DNA of 64,000 bases from assembly GCF_024213375.1 (NCBI RefSeq), contig NZ_JANAVJ010000022.1:1-64000 (forward strand). Reading direction: 5' to 3'. Positions within the stretch are counted from its first letter, which is position 1; the number at the start of each line of letters is the position of its first letter. The notes beneath the pieces were generated by a model. The model saw only the letters and a list, made by a program, of their open reading frames with translations, ran no database searches and was not told where the DNA came from. Source of the stretch: Paenibacillus sp. MZ04-78.2 (GTDB lineage Bacteria; Bacillota; Bacilli; Paenibacillales; NBRC-103111). Shown piece after piece: positions 55,501 to 64,000 of the stretch. A program made the translations under genes and the position numbers.

Positions 55501-58500
55501 CGGTAACTTCCATCTTCACTCCGCTGGTCACAGGAAATGCCATTATCGTATTCAGCGGAGCCGATAAAGCCGCATTGCTGGCCTCTATCGTACAGGACCC
55601 CAGAGTGGATATTATCAAGTTGACTCCTGCCCATTTGCAGGCATGGAAAGAAATGAACATCGCTGGCCCGACAACCGTTCGGAAGCTAATTGTGGGAGGA
55701 GAGAATTTAAGCACTCGGCTCGCTCAAAGCATCCACGAACAATTACACGGAGAAATTGAAATATTTAATGAATACGGGCCGACGGAGACGGTTGTCGGCT
55801 GTATGATTCATCGCTATGATGCAGCGCTTGATAAACGTGAATCGGTGCCGATCGGCAAGGCTGCGGCCAATACAAGTCTGTTCCTGCTGAATCACGGCTT
55901 GAAGCCGGTGCCGGTCGGCGTTCCCGGAGAGCTTTTTATCAGCGGAGCCGGTGTAGCCAGAGGCTATTGGAACCGGCCGGAGCTGACGGCGGAGAAATTC
56001 ATCGATCACCCGTTTGTTCCCGGAACCCGCATGTACAGAACAGGGGACTTGGCCCAGTGGCTACCGGACGGAAAGATGGAGTATCTAGGCCGGATGGACG
56101 AGCAGGTCAAAATCCGAGGTTACCGCATCGAAATCGGCGAGATTGAAGCTGCTCTACAGCAAATGGCTGAAATCAAAGAAGCCGTTGTTGCGGCCCAAAC
56201 CGATGCCCATGGGTTTCAGCAGTTATGCGCCTATTACGTAAGCGATCGCCCGCTGCCATCATCGCAGCTGAGGGAGCATCTGTCTCGCGGGCTGCCCGGC
56301 TTCATGGTTCCGGCCTATTTTGTCCATTTGGAGCAAATGCCGTTAACGTCCAATGGCAAATTGAACCGGAAGGCGCTGCCTGTCCCCGATCTTCGGCATC
56401 AGGAGCGCGCAGCGTACAGGGCGCCACGGACGAAAGTGGAGGAAATGCTTGTTTCGATCTGGGAAGCCATCTTGGGTACGGAAGGCATCGGGATAGGTGA
56501 CCATTTCTTCGATCTGGGCGGAGACTCCATTAAATCGATTCAACTGTCATCCAGGCTGAATCAGCTTGGTTATCGCCTGGAAATTAAACATTTGTTTAAG
56601 TTTCCGACGATCGCTGAATTAAGTCCGCATGTTGAGCTAAGCAGAAGAGCCGCGGAGCAAGGCGAGGCCGTGGGCCGTGTGATGCTGACTCCGATACAGT
56701 ATTGGTTTTTCGAACAATTTACTGTAGATCCGCATTATTACAATCAAGCGGTCATGCTGCATGCGCCGGACGGATTGAAGGAAATGCCGCTTCGTCAAAC
56801 GCTGCACAAGCTTGCCGAGCATCACGATGCCCTGCGCATGGTGGCTGTCCAAACGGAAAACGGCTACGAGGCCTGGAATTTGGAGATTGCCCGAAGCAGC
56901 TTGTATCAGCTGGAAGTCTTCGATTTGCAAGAAAACCCCGCTCCCGGGCCGGACATTGAAGCGAAGGCGAACGAGATCCAAGGCAGTATTCGCTTAAGCG
57001 ACGGACCTTGGATGAAAGCCGCTTTGTTCCGTTGTGCAGATGGAGATCATTTGTTCATCGCCATTCATCATCTGGCGGTAGACGGCATATCCTGGCGCAT
57101 CCTGCTTGAAGATATCGCCAGCGGATACAAGCAGGCCGAAAGGGGACAAGCCATCCGGCTTCCTCTAAAAACGGACTCCTTCCGACTATGGTCCGAGCGT
57201 TTGACCGCTTATGCACAGAGTGAAGCGATGAGCAAGGAAGCGGCGTATTGGAGCCAACTGGAGCAGCGCGGCTTCGAATGCCTGCCCAAGGACTTCCCCG
57301 AACAGGATGGATTCAGCCGAGACAGCGAGACGGTAACGGTCGAATGGAGCAAGGAAGAGACGGACCAGCTTATCAAGCATGCCCACCGTGCCTATAACAC
57401 CGACATGAACGATCTATTGATCACGTCCCTCGGCCTTTCTGTTTCGCGATGGTCGGGACTTGAACGGATTGCGCTTCATTTGGAAGGGCACGGAAGGGAA
57501 CCGATTATCCCGGATCTCGATATTTCCCGCACGGTGGGCTGGTTTACAAGCTTGTTTCCCGTTGTTCTCCAACTGCCGCCGGGCAAACCATTATCCGCTT
57601 CGATCAAAGCGGTGAAAGAGGAACTAAGGCATATTCCCCATAAAGGAATCGGGTATGGCATTCTGAAGTATTTAGCCAAAACGGAGGTGCCGCGATCCGG
57701 TCTGCAGCCGGAAATAAGCTTTAATTACTTGGGTCAGTTCGATCAAGATTTGCAGCAGCATGAGATTCGGCTATCTCAGTACTCCGCCGGCTCGGATTCA
57801 AGCGGCAATCAGCGCAGGCCGTACGTGCTCAATGTGAACGGAATGATAACCGGAGGACAACTAAGGCTGACGATCAATTACAGCCATAAGCAGTACGCCA
57901 GGGAGACGATCGAACGGTTGTCGGCCTTTCTTCATCAAGAGCTTCGGGCTGTCGTAGCTCACTGCATGAGCAAAGAGCAGCCCGAACTCACGCCAAGCGA
58001 TATTTTGCTCCAAGGCTTGACTGTGAACGAATTGGATCAGCTTCTGGATCAGCTGCCGGACTCCGGGGCTATTGAGAACATTTATCCGCTGACTCCCATG
58101 CAGAAGGGAATGCTGTTCCACAGCTTGCTGAATGCAGAATCCGGCGCCTATTTTGAACAAGCATCGTTCGATTTGGACGGAGAGGTGCGGATCGAAGCGC
58201 TAGGGGCAAGTCTGGAGCGTGTTTTTGACCAATATGCCGTGCTTCGGACCCGTTTTTATAACGGCTGGAACGATGTCCCTCTGCAAATTGTGTACCGGAA
58301 GCAAAAACCGGAGATCTACGTTTCGGATTTGCGCGGCATCGAAGAGGCTCAACGCGACGCGGCCTTGCAAGCGTTCCGAAGCGAGGACCGGGAACGGGGA
58401 TTTGATTTAACTCAAGGTCCTTTGATGCGGGTGGCGATTTTCCGCGTTCAAGACCGGCGGTATCATTTGATCTGGAGCTTTCATCATATTGTCATGGACG

Positions 58501-61500
58501 GCTGGTGCCTGCCGCTTGTGACCCGTGAAGTGTTTAATCATTACTTCACTCTGCTGAAGGGGCAGGAAGCGGAGTCTGCTTACACGCCTCCATTCAGCGA
58601 ATACATCGAATGGCTGCAGCGGCAAGACGTTGAGGCGGCGAAACGGTATTGGAACGAATATTTGGAGGGCTATGAGGGGCAAACCCGGATACTTCGCAAA
58701 AGCACCCCGCAAGCTCAGAGAGCCTATGCGTACGCCAGCGTCACCTGCCGGGTAGACCGCGATCAGACCAGACTTTTGCAGCAGATCGCCAGCCGGCATC
58801 AAGTCACGTTAAATATACTGGTCCAAACCTTATGGGGCATTTTATTGCAAAAGTATAACGGCACGAATGATGTCGTATTCGGCAGCGTCGTGTCCGGAAG
58901 ACCGGCGGATATTCCCGGTGTGGAACAAATGATCGGGCTGTTTATCAATACCGTTCCGGTTCGGGTCGTTCATGAGGAACAATGTACGTTTGTTGAAGCG
59001 ATGAAAGTGAATCAAGAAAAAGCTCTGGCTTCCCGCTCCTTCGACACGTATCCCTTGTACGAAATTCAAGCGCAGACTGAGCAAAAGCAGGCTTTGATCG
59101 ATCATCTTGTTATCTTCGAGAATTACCCTGTAGGCGAACGGATCGAGCAAGCAGGCCATGATGTCGCACAGCTCAGCATTGCGAATTTCCATATGGAGGA
59201 GCATTCGCACTACGATTTTAATGTGCTTGTGATTCCGCATGAACAACTGGAAATTCATTTTGGTTTTAATCAAAACGTGTATGAGCCTTCCGAAGTGGAA
59301 CGGATTGGCGGGCATTTGCAACGGCTCTTGGATCAAGCAGCGCATCAGCCTCATCTTCAAATCAAGGACATGGAGCTGTTGACGCCTCAAGAAAAAGAAC
59401 GACTGCTCGAAGGTGTTCTGCACTGGCGTATGAACGATCCGTCTGACGCAACGAGAGCGATTCATCAATGGTTCGAGGAACAGGCGGCGCGTACGCCGAT
59501 GCAAACGGCCGTTGTATACGAGGAAGAGCGGGTCACTTATGATGAGTTGAACAAACGCGCCAACCAGCTTGCCCGAACGTTGCGGAATGCAGGGGTGAAG
59601 GATCAGCAGCTTGTCGGCATCAGGGTCGAACGTTCTATTGAGATGATGGTAGGGATTCTAGCTGTTCTCAAAGCGGGAGGGGCTTATCTGCCGATCGACC
59701 CCGATATTCCGGCGGAACGTTTTCAATATATACTGCAGGATTCGGATATCCAAGTACTGCTCGTCCAGGATGATTGGACAGAACAAGCTGCTTTTTCCGG
59801 AACTTGCCTGAACCTGCGAGCGGAACATGCCTATCTCCAAGCGGATGATAATCTGATGCTGCCGTGTCAGCCCGGTCAACTGGCTTACGTGATCTATACG
59901 TCAGGAACGACAGGCAAACCAAAAGGGGTTATGATCGAACACCGCCAAGTGGTTCATCTGGTGGAAGGGCTGCGAAGTGAGATTTTTGCCGCTTACGATG
60001 AAGCTTTGCGTGTCGCTATGCTGGCTCCGTACTACTTTGACGCATCGGTTCAGCAAATATTTGCGACTTTGCTGCTGGGCCATACCTTGTTCGTGGTTCC
60101 TAAAGCGACGGTATCCGACGCAGCGGCCTTATGCCGGTACTACCGGGAGCATCGGATTGACGTATCGGACGGCACGCCTTCGCACCTAAAGCTGTTGGCA
60201 GCAGGCGGTTCTATGGATGGCGTGCTGCTGCGGCATCTTCTCATCGGCGGAGAGGCGCTTCCGGAAACGACGGTTACCAGGTTTTTGCAATTGTTCGCGT
60301 TTCATGATCACCTGCCGGTCATTACCAACGTTTACGGACCTACCGAAACTTGCGTGGATGCTTCCTTGTTCCACATCATACCGGCTGCGCCGGATTGGCA
60401 ACGAGGTCAAGCTTATCTGCTGATCGGGAAACCTATTGGCAACAACCGAATGTACGTTCTCGATTCGCAGCTGAGGCTCCAGCCTGTCGGCGTTCCGGGC
60501 GAGTTATACATTGCCGGAGACGGCGTGGGACGCGGTTACCTGAATCTGCACGAATTGACGAATGCGACTTTTCTTGAAGATCCGTTTGTCCCCTTGAGCC
60601 GGATGTACAAAACCGGGGACTTGGCTTGCCTGCTGCCGGACGGGAATCTTGACTATCTCGGTCGAATCGATCATCAGGTGAAAATCCGCGGGTTTCGGAT
60701 TGAACCAGGGGAAATCGAGGCCGTGATGTTGAACCAGCCTTTGATTCAAGAAGCCGTTGTGGTGGTTTGGGAGGACGCCTTAGGCGAGCCTGAGTTATGC
60801 GGGTATTTTGTGGCGGAAGCCGCTTTGCCGCCCGGCGAGCTCAGGGCAGCGCTGGCCGAGCGGCTGCCTGCCTACATGGTCCCGACGTCCTTGGTCCAAG
60901 TGGAGCGGATTCCGCTTACTGCGAACGGAAAGCTGAATCGAAAGGGGCTGCCAGCTCCGGACGGACAGAGGAGCGCAGTCACCGAATATATGGCGCCGCG
61001 AAATGAGACCGAGCAGCAATTGGAAGAAATTTGGAAGGGGATTCTTGGCGTATCGGAGATCGGCGTGCGAGATCATTTCTTTGATATCGGAGGACACTCG
61101 CTGCGGGCGACGGCGCTTGTCGCCGCAATCCAAAAGCGGCTGAACGTTCAAATCCCGCTGCGCAAAGTATTCGAGCTTCCGACCATTGAGCGGCTTGCGC
61201 AAGAGATCATGTCATTGGAGCATTCGGCCTACGCTTCCATCCCGGTCATTGCGAAGAGACCGTATTATCCGGTTTCTTCGGCGCAAAAAAGGCTGTTTAT
61301 TCTGGGGCAATTGGAAGGCGGCCAGCTTAGCTATAACATGCCAGCTTTCTTCAAAGTGAAGGGAAGGCCGGACAAGGACAGGCTGTATCAAGCCTTCGCT
61401 CAGCTGGTCCGGCGCCATGAATCTTTGCGTACCGGATTTCGAATGGCGGACGGGGAGCCTGTACAATTCGTTCTTGATCAGGTGAATTTTTCGATAGACT

Positions 61501-64000
61501 ACTACCAGGACAGCGCACAGGATGCGGACGGCGTCATCCGCCGGTTTGTCCGCGCCTTTGAGCTCGAACAGCCTCCGCTGTTACGCGTCGGTCTCCTTGA
61601 GCTTCAGCCGGACGAAATGATCCTGCTGTTTGATATGCATCACATCATTTCGGACGGAACGTCGATCAGCATCCTCATTCAGGAATTTGTAAGGCTGTAC
61701 GAGGGCAGTGCATTGGACCCGCTCAGAATTCAGTATAAAGACTACGCGGCCTGGCAAACCGGAGAAGCCCGAACTTTGCAACTCCAGAAGCAGGAAGCCT
61801 ATTGGCTGGACGTATTCCGCGGGGATCTTCCCGTGCTGCATATGCCGACGGACGAGGGACGGCCAACCCATCGAAGCTTTGTGGGAGCCACGCTGCATTT
61901 CTCGCTGGATGAACGAAGAAGCTCGGGATTGAGGCGGCTGGCTTTGGAAACCGATTCTACGTTATTCATGCTGCTGCTTGCGACCTATACCGTCCTGCTC
62001 TCTAAATACAGCGGCCAAGAAGACATTATCGTGGGCACTCCAATAGCGGGCAGACCGCACGCCGACTTGGACTTCGTCATCGGGATGTTCGTGAATACGC
62101 TGGCCCTGCGGAATTACCCGGCCAAAGAAAAATCATTTACTCAACTTCTCGCCGAAGTCAAAGAGCATGCGCTGCAGGCCTATGAGCATCAAGATTATCC
62201 GTTCGAAAAACTTGTGGAGCGCTTGGATTTGACCCGGGATTTAAGCCGTAATCCGCTTTTTGACACGATGCTGGTCTTGCAAAATAACGAGCAAGCGGCC
62301 TTGCAGGCACAAGACGTAGCTTTTGAGCCTTACCACAGCGAACATACGATGGCAAAATTCGACTTGACCTTGACCGCAGTGGAAGACGAGGGCCGTATTC
62401 ACTTCACGATGGAATATTTGACGTCCCTGTTCAACCCGCAAACGATCGAGCGGATGATGCAGCATTACGCGCAGCTCATTGATGCGGTTCTTGAGCGGCC
62501 GGAAGCGAGCTTGGCTTCCCTGGATATGATGTCCCTGAGCGAGAAAACGGAAATCCGGGAACGGTTTAATGGCCCAACAACGAACCATGAACGTTTCTCG
62601 ACGATTCATCAGCGGTTCGAGGAGCAGGCTGAACGTACGCCCGATCAGGGTGCCGTATGGTTTAACGAAGAGATTTGGACTTACCGGGAGTTGAACGAAA
62701 GGTCCAATCAGTTGGCGCGCGCGCTGCGCGGGGCTGGCGTGGGCACCGATCGGGCCGTTGCCGTGATGACCGAGCGCTCCGCCAACCTGATCATCGGAAT
62801 GATGGCGATTCTCAAGGCCGGCGGCGCTTTTCTTCCGATAGCTCCGGAGCTGCCGGAGGAACGCCGCAGCTTTATGCTGCAAGACAGCGGCGCCGGTGTA
62901 CTTCTGATTCGTGCCGGTCTTACGGTGCCTCCTTCCTTTAAAGGAACCGTGATCCGCCTTGACGACTCGTCTGTTTATCAGGGGGATACAAGCAATCTTT
63001 CCCTCTCATATAGCGAAAAAGACTTGTTATACATTATTTATACCTCCGGAACAACAGGGCAGCCCAAAGGGGTGGAGCTGGAGCACAAAACGCTGGTGAA
63101 CCTGCTCGCTTACGAATGGGCATATACTCCGGTGCGGTTTGACCATGTACTGCAATTTGCGGCGATGAGCTTTGATGTCTGCTACCAGGAAATCTTCTCT
63201 ACGATTTTATGCGGCGGAACCTTATATATCATCGACGAAGAGGCGAAGCGGGACATTCGCCGGCTGCACGATTTCGTTAGAGTCCATGGCGTCCGGACGG
63301 TCTTTTTACCGACGGCGTTCTTCAAGCTTCTCGCATCGGAGAAAATGAATTTGGAGCCGTTGGCCGAAAACGTGGATCATATTATCGTGGCGGGAGAACA
63401 GCTTGTCGTGACGAGCTTGGTCCGCGACATGCTGGCCGAGCACAAGGTTATGCTGCACAACCATTACGGCCCTTCGGAAACGCATGTCGTTACGATGCAT
63501 ACCGTCGATCCGGAGAGCCGACGGGAGCTGCCACCGATTGGAAAACCAATTTCCAATACGGAGCTATTCATCGCGAATGAATCCGGAAAGCTTCAGCCTA
63601 TCGGTGTTGTCGGAGAGCTTTGTATTGCCGGCGTGAGTCTTGCCAGAGGATACCATAACCAAGAAGCTTTAACACGTGACAAATTTATTCCGCACCCGTA
63701 TTCGGCGAATCATCGCATGTACAAAACAGGCGATCTTGCCCGCTATTTGCCCGATGGAACGATTGAATACGCCGGAAGAATGGACCATCAGGTGAAAATC
63801 CGCGGTTACCGAATCGAGCTTGCTGAGGTTGAAGCCGCGCTGCTTCGTACCGGGGAGGTTCGGGAAGCGGTCGTTCTGGCCCGGACCGGCGCAGACGGAC
63901 AAAGCGATTTGTACGCCTACTTTGTGGCGGATCATTCCGTGTCCGCCCGTCAGCTCCGAGAGAAGCTTTCCGCGCAGCTTCCGGGTTATATGATTCCGCT
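49596..64000 (+). CDS. ituB: iturin-type NRPS B (modules Tyr-E, Asn-E, Gln, Pro; incomplete at window end)
   Basis: The frame is open from ATG 49596 (GTGAGGTG upstream, 61 bp after ituA) through the window end, about 4800 codons. Order: half condensation domain without the HHxxxDG motif (1-250); A1 and PCP (Ser799) with E domain (HHLVIDG near 978); C (HHILMDG near 1452), A2, PCP (Ser2311), E (HHLAVDG near 2491); C (HHIVMDG near 2964), A3, PCP (Ser3835); C (HHIISDG near 4014), A4, cut off before its end. Codes read by eye, with the invariant final Lys: A1 D-A-L-T-V-G-E-V-I (Tyr), A2 D-L-T-K-I-G-E-V-G (Asn), A3 D-A-Q-D-L-G-V-V-D (Gln), A4 D-V-Q-F-I-A-H-V-V (Pro). The two E domains predict D-Tyr and D-Asn. 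This is the MycB/ItuB layout. The last two residues and the thioesterase would be encoded by the next gene, outside the window. Confidence 0.95.
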   Translation, partial: MSGNTSQEEYWVNVFDEEDRLSVLPPFKAADSVSWNREAYREECWNGSLSQAVSKRITDLANGSEMAVYLLVAAGMQCLLSHYTDRSSVIVGIPTTTKKKGSSSVINPIVPFKHVLNSGSTFSALFTQLKEGVAQVLRHQNVPFPKMVQHLDMLYPDEHTPLFPIVISLNELHGFTFKEEIFADTLFHFDLENNSLNVKVYYNGSLYDRPYLEQVVAHLDRMLAAALFQPNAPLHGIEMLREAEKQQILFHFNDTAVDFSESRTTFQLFEEQVKRTPNHTAVKLGSQQLTYRELDTKANQLARILRNYGVQPDTLVAIMTERSLEMVVAMLAVWKAGGAYVPLDPQYPQERLQHMLQVAKAGLLLVQGDVEGDLRFAGTVLDLNDEASYHPDGSALLPIAQHHHLAYVIYTSGTTGKPKGVMIEHSGIANALQWKKALFHFPEQDRVLVLYPYVFDAFILNFFGPLVSGATLYLLPEEENKDLFAIQKVLTEEKITRFTTSPRLLSAMIAQMKAEDLRYVQHVVVGGEQLEPATVERLFALRPQIRLINEYGPTENSVITTFHPVHTVHERITIGKPVANNQVYILGTHGHIQPIGVPGELFVAGAGVARGYLHQPELTKQKFVPHLLANGQTMYQTGDSARWLPNGTIEYLGRIDQQVKIRGFRIELGDVETALLSLDAVHEAVVTTRKDKDGADQLVAYYTGEFNGTVSQFRDLLSHKLPDYMIPSVFIHLEQIPLTTNGKLDRKALPDAEDKTRAEREYVAPRNEVEELLSSIWQTVLGAEKIGIQDSFFDFGGDSIKSLQVSSRLYQAGYKVDMKYMFNYPTIAELSPWIEPVSRIAEQGEVKGSTRFSPIQHWFFEQKMPNFHHYNQAVMIHSPHGFQEAPLRSALSEIAKHHDALRMIVEEQSGGYSARIAAIDESKLFELEIVSCQEDTDPGHVIESHANRIQSSIDVSRGPLLKVGLFRCADGDHLLFVVHHLVIDGVSWRILLEDFASGYEQAVQGQSIRLPQKTDSFSFWAEQVEQYASGTAIEQELAYWVELAGEPIRALPKDYDHPTSFVEDSDVITVQWTQEETERLLMQANRAYNTEMNDLLLTSLGRAVHLWTGMEKMAVNLEGHGREPILPDLDISRTVGWFTSQYPVILHIEAGKSLPQHIKSVKETLRRVPAKGMNYGILKQVSGRSEAGLLHMEPDISFNYLGQFDQSFEDHAYQLSPYSSGSSMNGQQRRTAALELNGMIAEGVLTLSLSYSRKQYNSSSIEQFAQLLRDSLQQIVTHCVDQPHSSLTPSDVLLKDITIDELDQLLEQTREFGIAEQIYPLTPMQKGMLFHSLLDPSSAAYFQQTRFDLNGWLDIQRFTESLEALAQKYEIFRTNFYRGWKDQPLQMVWKDKKIGLSSVDLREMDETGQERSVREYARQDRLRGFDLAKDALMRVSILHMSDTRYHFIWSFHHILMDGWCLPLITEEIFGDYFARMQQKQLPPSRLTPYRVYMEWLDEQNEEEARRYWDQYLDAYSEQTLLPKDGQPAEDEPYLPEQVTGVIDAELALRLKESASRHHVTLNTLLQTAWGVLLHTYNSSQDAVFGSVVSGRPAAIPNVETMIGLFINTIPVRIQGEASITFAELMRRTQEKAIASQHYETYPLYEIQARTIQKQHLITHLMVFENYPVGQYMESIGGEYGSPIEISKVQMEEQTNYDLNVIVIPGETIRLQFTYNARVYNRATIERMQGHLLHILQQVARDADVRVSELDILTDQERTTLLHTWNDTAAEFPQALVYRLFEAQSLQTPDRPAVIAHGQQLTYVQLNERANQLARHVRARSGQANPFVAVISEHSIELVIGILAVLKAGGAYVPIDPDYPEDRIRYMLDDSKACLVLTQSHLRRKFDFEGMTVLLDEESSYDQDCSNLEEVGGANDLAYMIYTSGSTGKPKGVLIEHRGLTNYIWWAREVYVKGEPTNFPLYSSISFDLTVTSIFTPLVTGNAIIVFSGADKAALLASIVQDPRVDIIKLTPAHLQAWKEMNIAGPTTVRKLIVGGENLSTRLAQSIHEQLHGEIEIFNEYGPTETVVGCMIHRYDAALDKRESVPIGKAAANTSLFLLNHGLKPVPVGVPGELFISGAGVARGYWNRPELTAEKFIDHPFVPGTRMYRTGDLAQWLPDGKMEYLGRMDEQVKIRGYRIEIGEIEAALQQMAEIKEAVVAAQTDAHGFQQLCAYYVSDRPLPSSQLREHLSRGLPGFMVPAYFVHLEQMPLTSNGKLNRKALPVPDLRHQERAAYRAPRTKVEEMLVSIWEAILGTEGIGIGDHFFDLGGDSIKSIQLSSRLNQLGYRLEIKHLFKFPTIAELSPHVELSRRAAEQGEAVGRVMLTPIQYWFFEQFTVDPHYYNQAVMLHAPDGLKEMPLRQTLHKLAEHHDALRMVAVQTENGYEAWNLEIARSSLYQLEVFDLQENPAPGPDIEAKANEIQGSIRLSDGPWMKAALFRCADGDHLFIAIHHLAVDGISWRILLEDIASGYKQAERGQAIRLPLKTDSFRLWSERLTAYAQSEAMSKEAAYWSQLEQRGFECLPKDFPEQDGFSRDSETVTVEWSKEETDQLIKHAHRAYNTDMNDLLITSLGLSVSRWSGLERIALHLEGHGREPIIPDLDISRTVGWFTSLFPVVLQLPPGKPLSASIKAVKEELRHIPHKGIGYGILKYLAKTEVPRSGLQPEISFNYLGQFDQDLQQHEIRLSQYSAGSDSSGNQRRPYVLNVNGMITGGQLRLTINYSHKQYARETIERLSAFLHQELRAVVAHCMSKEQPELTPSDILLQGLTVNELDQLLDQLPDSGAIENIYPLTPMQKGMLFHSLLNAESGAYFEQASFDLDGEVRIEALGASLERVFDQYAVLRTRFYNGWNDVPLQIVYRKQKPEIYVSDLRGIEEAQRDAALQAFRSEDRERGFDLTQGPLMRVAIFRVQDRRYHLIWSFHHIVMDGWCLPLVTREVFNHYFTLLKGQEAESAYTPPFSEYIEWLQRQDVEAAKRYWNEYLEGYEGQTRILRKSTPQAQRAYAYASVTCRVDRDQTRLLQQIASRHQVTLNILVQTLWGILLQKYNGTNDVVFGSVVSGRPADIPGVEQMIGLFINTVPVRVVHEEQCTFVEAMKVNQEKALASRSFDTYPLYEIQAQTEQKQALIDHLVIFENYPVGERIEQAGHDVAQLSIANFHMEEHSHYDFNVLVIPHEQLEIHFGFNQNVYEPSEVERIGGHLQRLLDQAAHQPHLQIKDMELLTPQEKERLLEGVLHWRMNDPSDATRAIHQWFEEQAARTPMQTAVVYEEERVTYDELNKRANQLARTLRNAGVKDQQLVGIRVERSIEMMVGILAVLKAGGAYLPIDPDIPAERFQYILQDSDIQVLLVQDDWTEQAAFSGTCLNLRAEHAYLQADDNLMLPCQPGQLAYVIYTSGTTGKPKGVMIEHRQVVHLVEGLRSEIFAAYDEALRVAMLAPYYFDASVQQIFATLLLGHTLFVVPKATVSDAAALCRYYREHRIDVSDGTPSHLKLLAAGGSMDGVLLRHLLIGGEALPETTVTRFLQLFAFHDHLPVITNVYGPTETCVDASLFHIIPAAPDWQRGQAYLLIGKPIGNNRMYVLDSQLRLQPVGVPGELYIAGDGVGRGYLNLHELTNATFLEDPFVPLSRMYKTGDLACLLPDGNLDYLGRIDHQVKIRGFRIEPGEIEAVMLNQPLIQEAVVVVWEDALGEPELCGYFVAEAALPPGELRAALAERLPAYMVPTSLVQVERIPLTANGKLNRKGLPAPDGQRSAVTEYMAPRNETEQQLEEIWKGILGVSEIGVRDHFFDIGGHSLRATALVAAIQKRLNVQIPLRKVFELPTIERLAQEIMSLEHSAYASIPVIAKRPYYPVSSAQKRLFILGQLEGGQLSYNMPAFFKVKGRPDKDRLYQAFAQLVRRHESLRTGFRMADGEPVQFVLDQVNFSIDYYQDSAQDADGVIRRFVRAFELEQPPLLRVGLLELQPDEMILLFDMHHIISDGTSISILIQEFVRLYEGSALDPLRIQYKDYAAWQTGEARTLQLQKQEAYWLDVFRGDLPVLHMPTDEGRPTHRSFVGATLHFSLDERRSSGLRRLALETDSTLFMLLLATYTVLLSKYSGQEDIIVGTPIAGRPHADLDFVIGMFVNTLALRNYPAKEKSFTQLLAEVKEHALQAYEHQDYPFEKLVERLDLTRDLSRNPLFDTMLVLQNNEQAALQAQDVAFEPYHSEHTMAKFDLTLTAVEDEGRIHFTMEYLTSLFNPQTIERMMQHYAQLIDAVLERPEASLASLDMMSLSEKTEIRERFNGPTTNHERFSTIHQRFEEQAERTPDQGAVWFNEEIWTYRELNERSNQLARALRGAGVGTDRAVAVMTERSANLIIGMMAILKAGGAFLPIAPELPEERRSFMLQDSGAGVLLIRAGLTVPPSFKGTVIRLDDSSVYQGDTSNLSLSYSEKDLLYIIYTSGTTGQPKGVELEHKTLVNLLAYEWAYTPVRFDHVLQFAAMSFDVCYQEIFSTILCGGTLYIIDEEAKRDIRRLHDFVRVHGVRTVFLPTAFFKLLASEKMNLEPLAENVDHIIVAGEQLVVTSLVRDMLAEHKVMLHNHYGPSETHVVTMHTVDPESRRELPPIGKPISNTELFIANESGKLQPIGVVGELCIAGVSLARGYHNQEALTRDKFIPHPYSANHRMYKTGDLARYLPDGTIEYAGRMDHQVKIRGYRIELAEVEAALLRTGEVREAVVLARTGADGQSDLYAYFVADHSVSARQLREKLSAQLPGYMIP

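Overview
The window looks like a chromosomal segment of a spore-forming Bacillota species, most likely Paenibacillaceae or a close relative. The grounds are strong AGGAGG ribosome binding sites, Bacillus-type gene families (bkd/yng leucine catabolism, CydABDC, ACR3, MocR, HxlR, bicupin oxalate decarboxylase) and a moderate to fairly high GC content for Bacillales in the core genes. The genus is an inference. There are no rRNA, tRNA or CRISPR loci that I can see.

Layout. 0-1.5 kb: a broken UvrA-like ATPase gene and a small exported beta-propeller-like protein. 1.5-11 kb: a nine-gene operon that joins the branched-chain 2-oxoacid dehydrogenase (E1 alpha, E1 beta, E2) to the lower leucine pathway (acyl-CoA dehydrogenase, biotin-dependent methylcrotonyl-CoA carboxylase in three subunits, methylglutaconyl-CoA hydratase, HMG-CoA lyase), closed by a terminator. 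11-13.8 kb: a LysR regulator and a decayed arsenic locus (arsR remnant, intact arsR with a palindromic operator, frameshifted acr3, arsC tail). 13.8-20.2 kb: cydABDC for cytochrome bd oxidase, with an FNR-type palindrome upstream.

20.29-25.66 kb: a complete Tn3-family element bounded by related inverted repeats and a perfect 5-bp target duplication (TCTAA). It has a tyrosine recombinase (TnpI type) with its own resolution site, a damaged transposase gene, and cargo that reads like a cold-adaptation set: cold-shock protein, HU-type DNA-binding protein, a small membrane protein and a Des-like phospholipid desaturase (frame-broken). 25.7-33.3 kb: single genes and small operons, mostly regulators (HxlR, ArsR-SRPBCC pair, AraC-GyrI, MocR), a phosphatase, a thioesterase, and several damaged genes (ridA, dinB, eamA). 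33.3-36.2 kb: an oxalate decarboxylase-like bicupin with an altered active-site lid, an ankyrin-repeat protein and a domain fragment.

36.2 kb to the end: the start of an iturin-family lipopeptide cluster, malonyl transacylase (ituD), the 4001-residue PKS/aminotransferase/NRPS hybrid (ituA) and the first about 4800 residues of ituB, which runs off the window. Adenylation-domain specificity codes read by eye give Asn - Tyr(E) - Asn(E) - Gln - Pro, which is the first five residues of iturin A, mycosubtilin and bacillomycin F; the last two modules lie outside. The bkd complex could in principle supply the branched starter CoAs for iso/anteiso fatty acids of such lipopeptides, but the two loci are 26 kb apart and this link is inference only.

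The number of broken reading frames (uvrA-like, acr3, tnpA, des, dinB, ridA, eamA) is high. Some are clear deletions or truncations, others are single-base shifts that could be sequencing errors.
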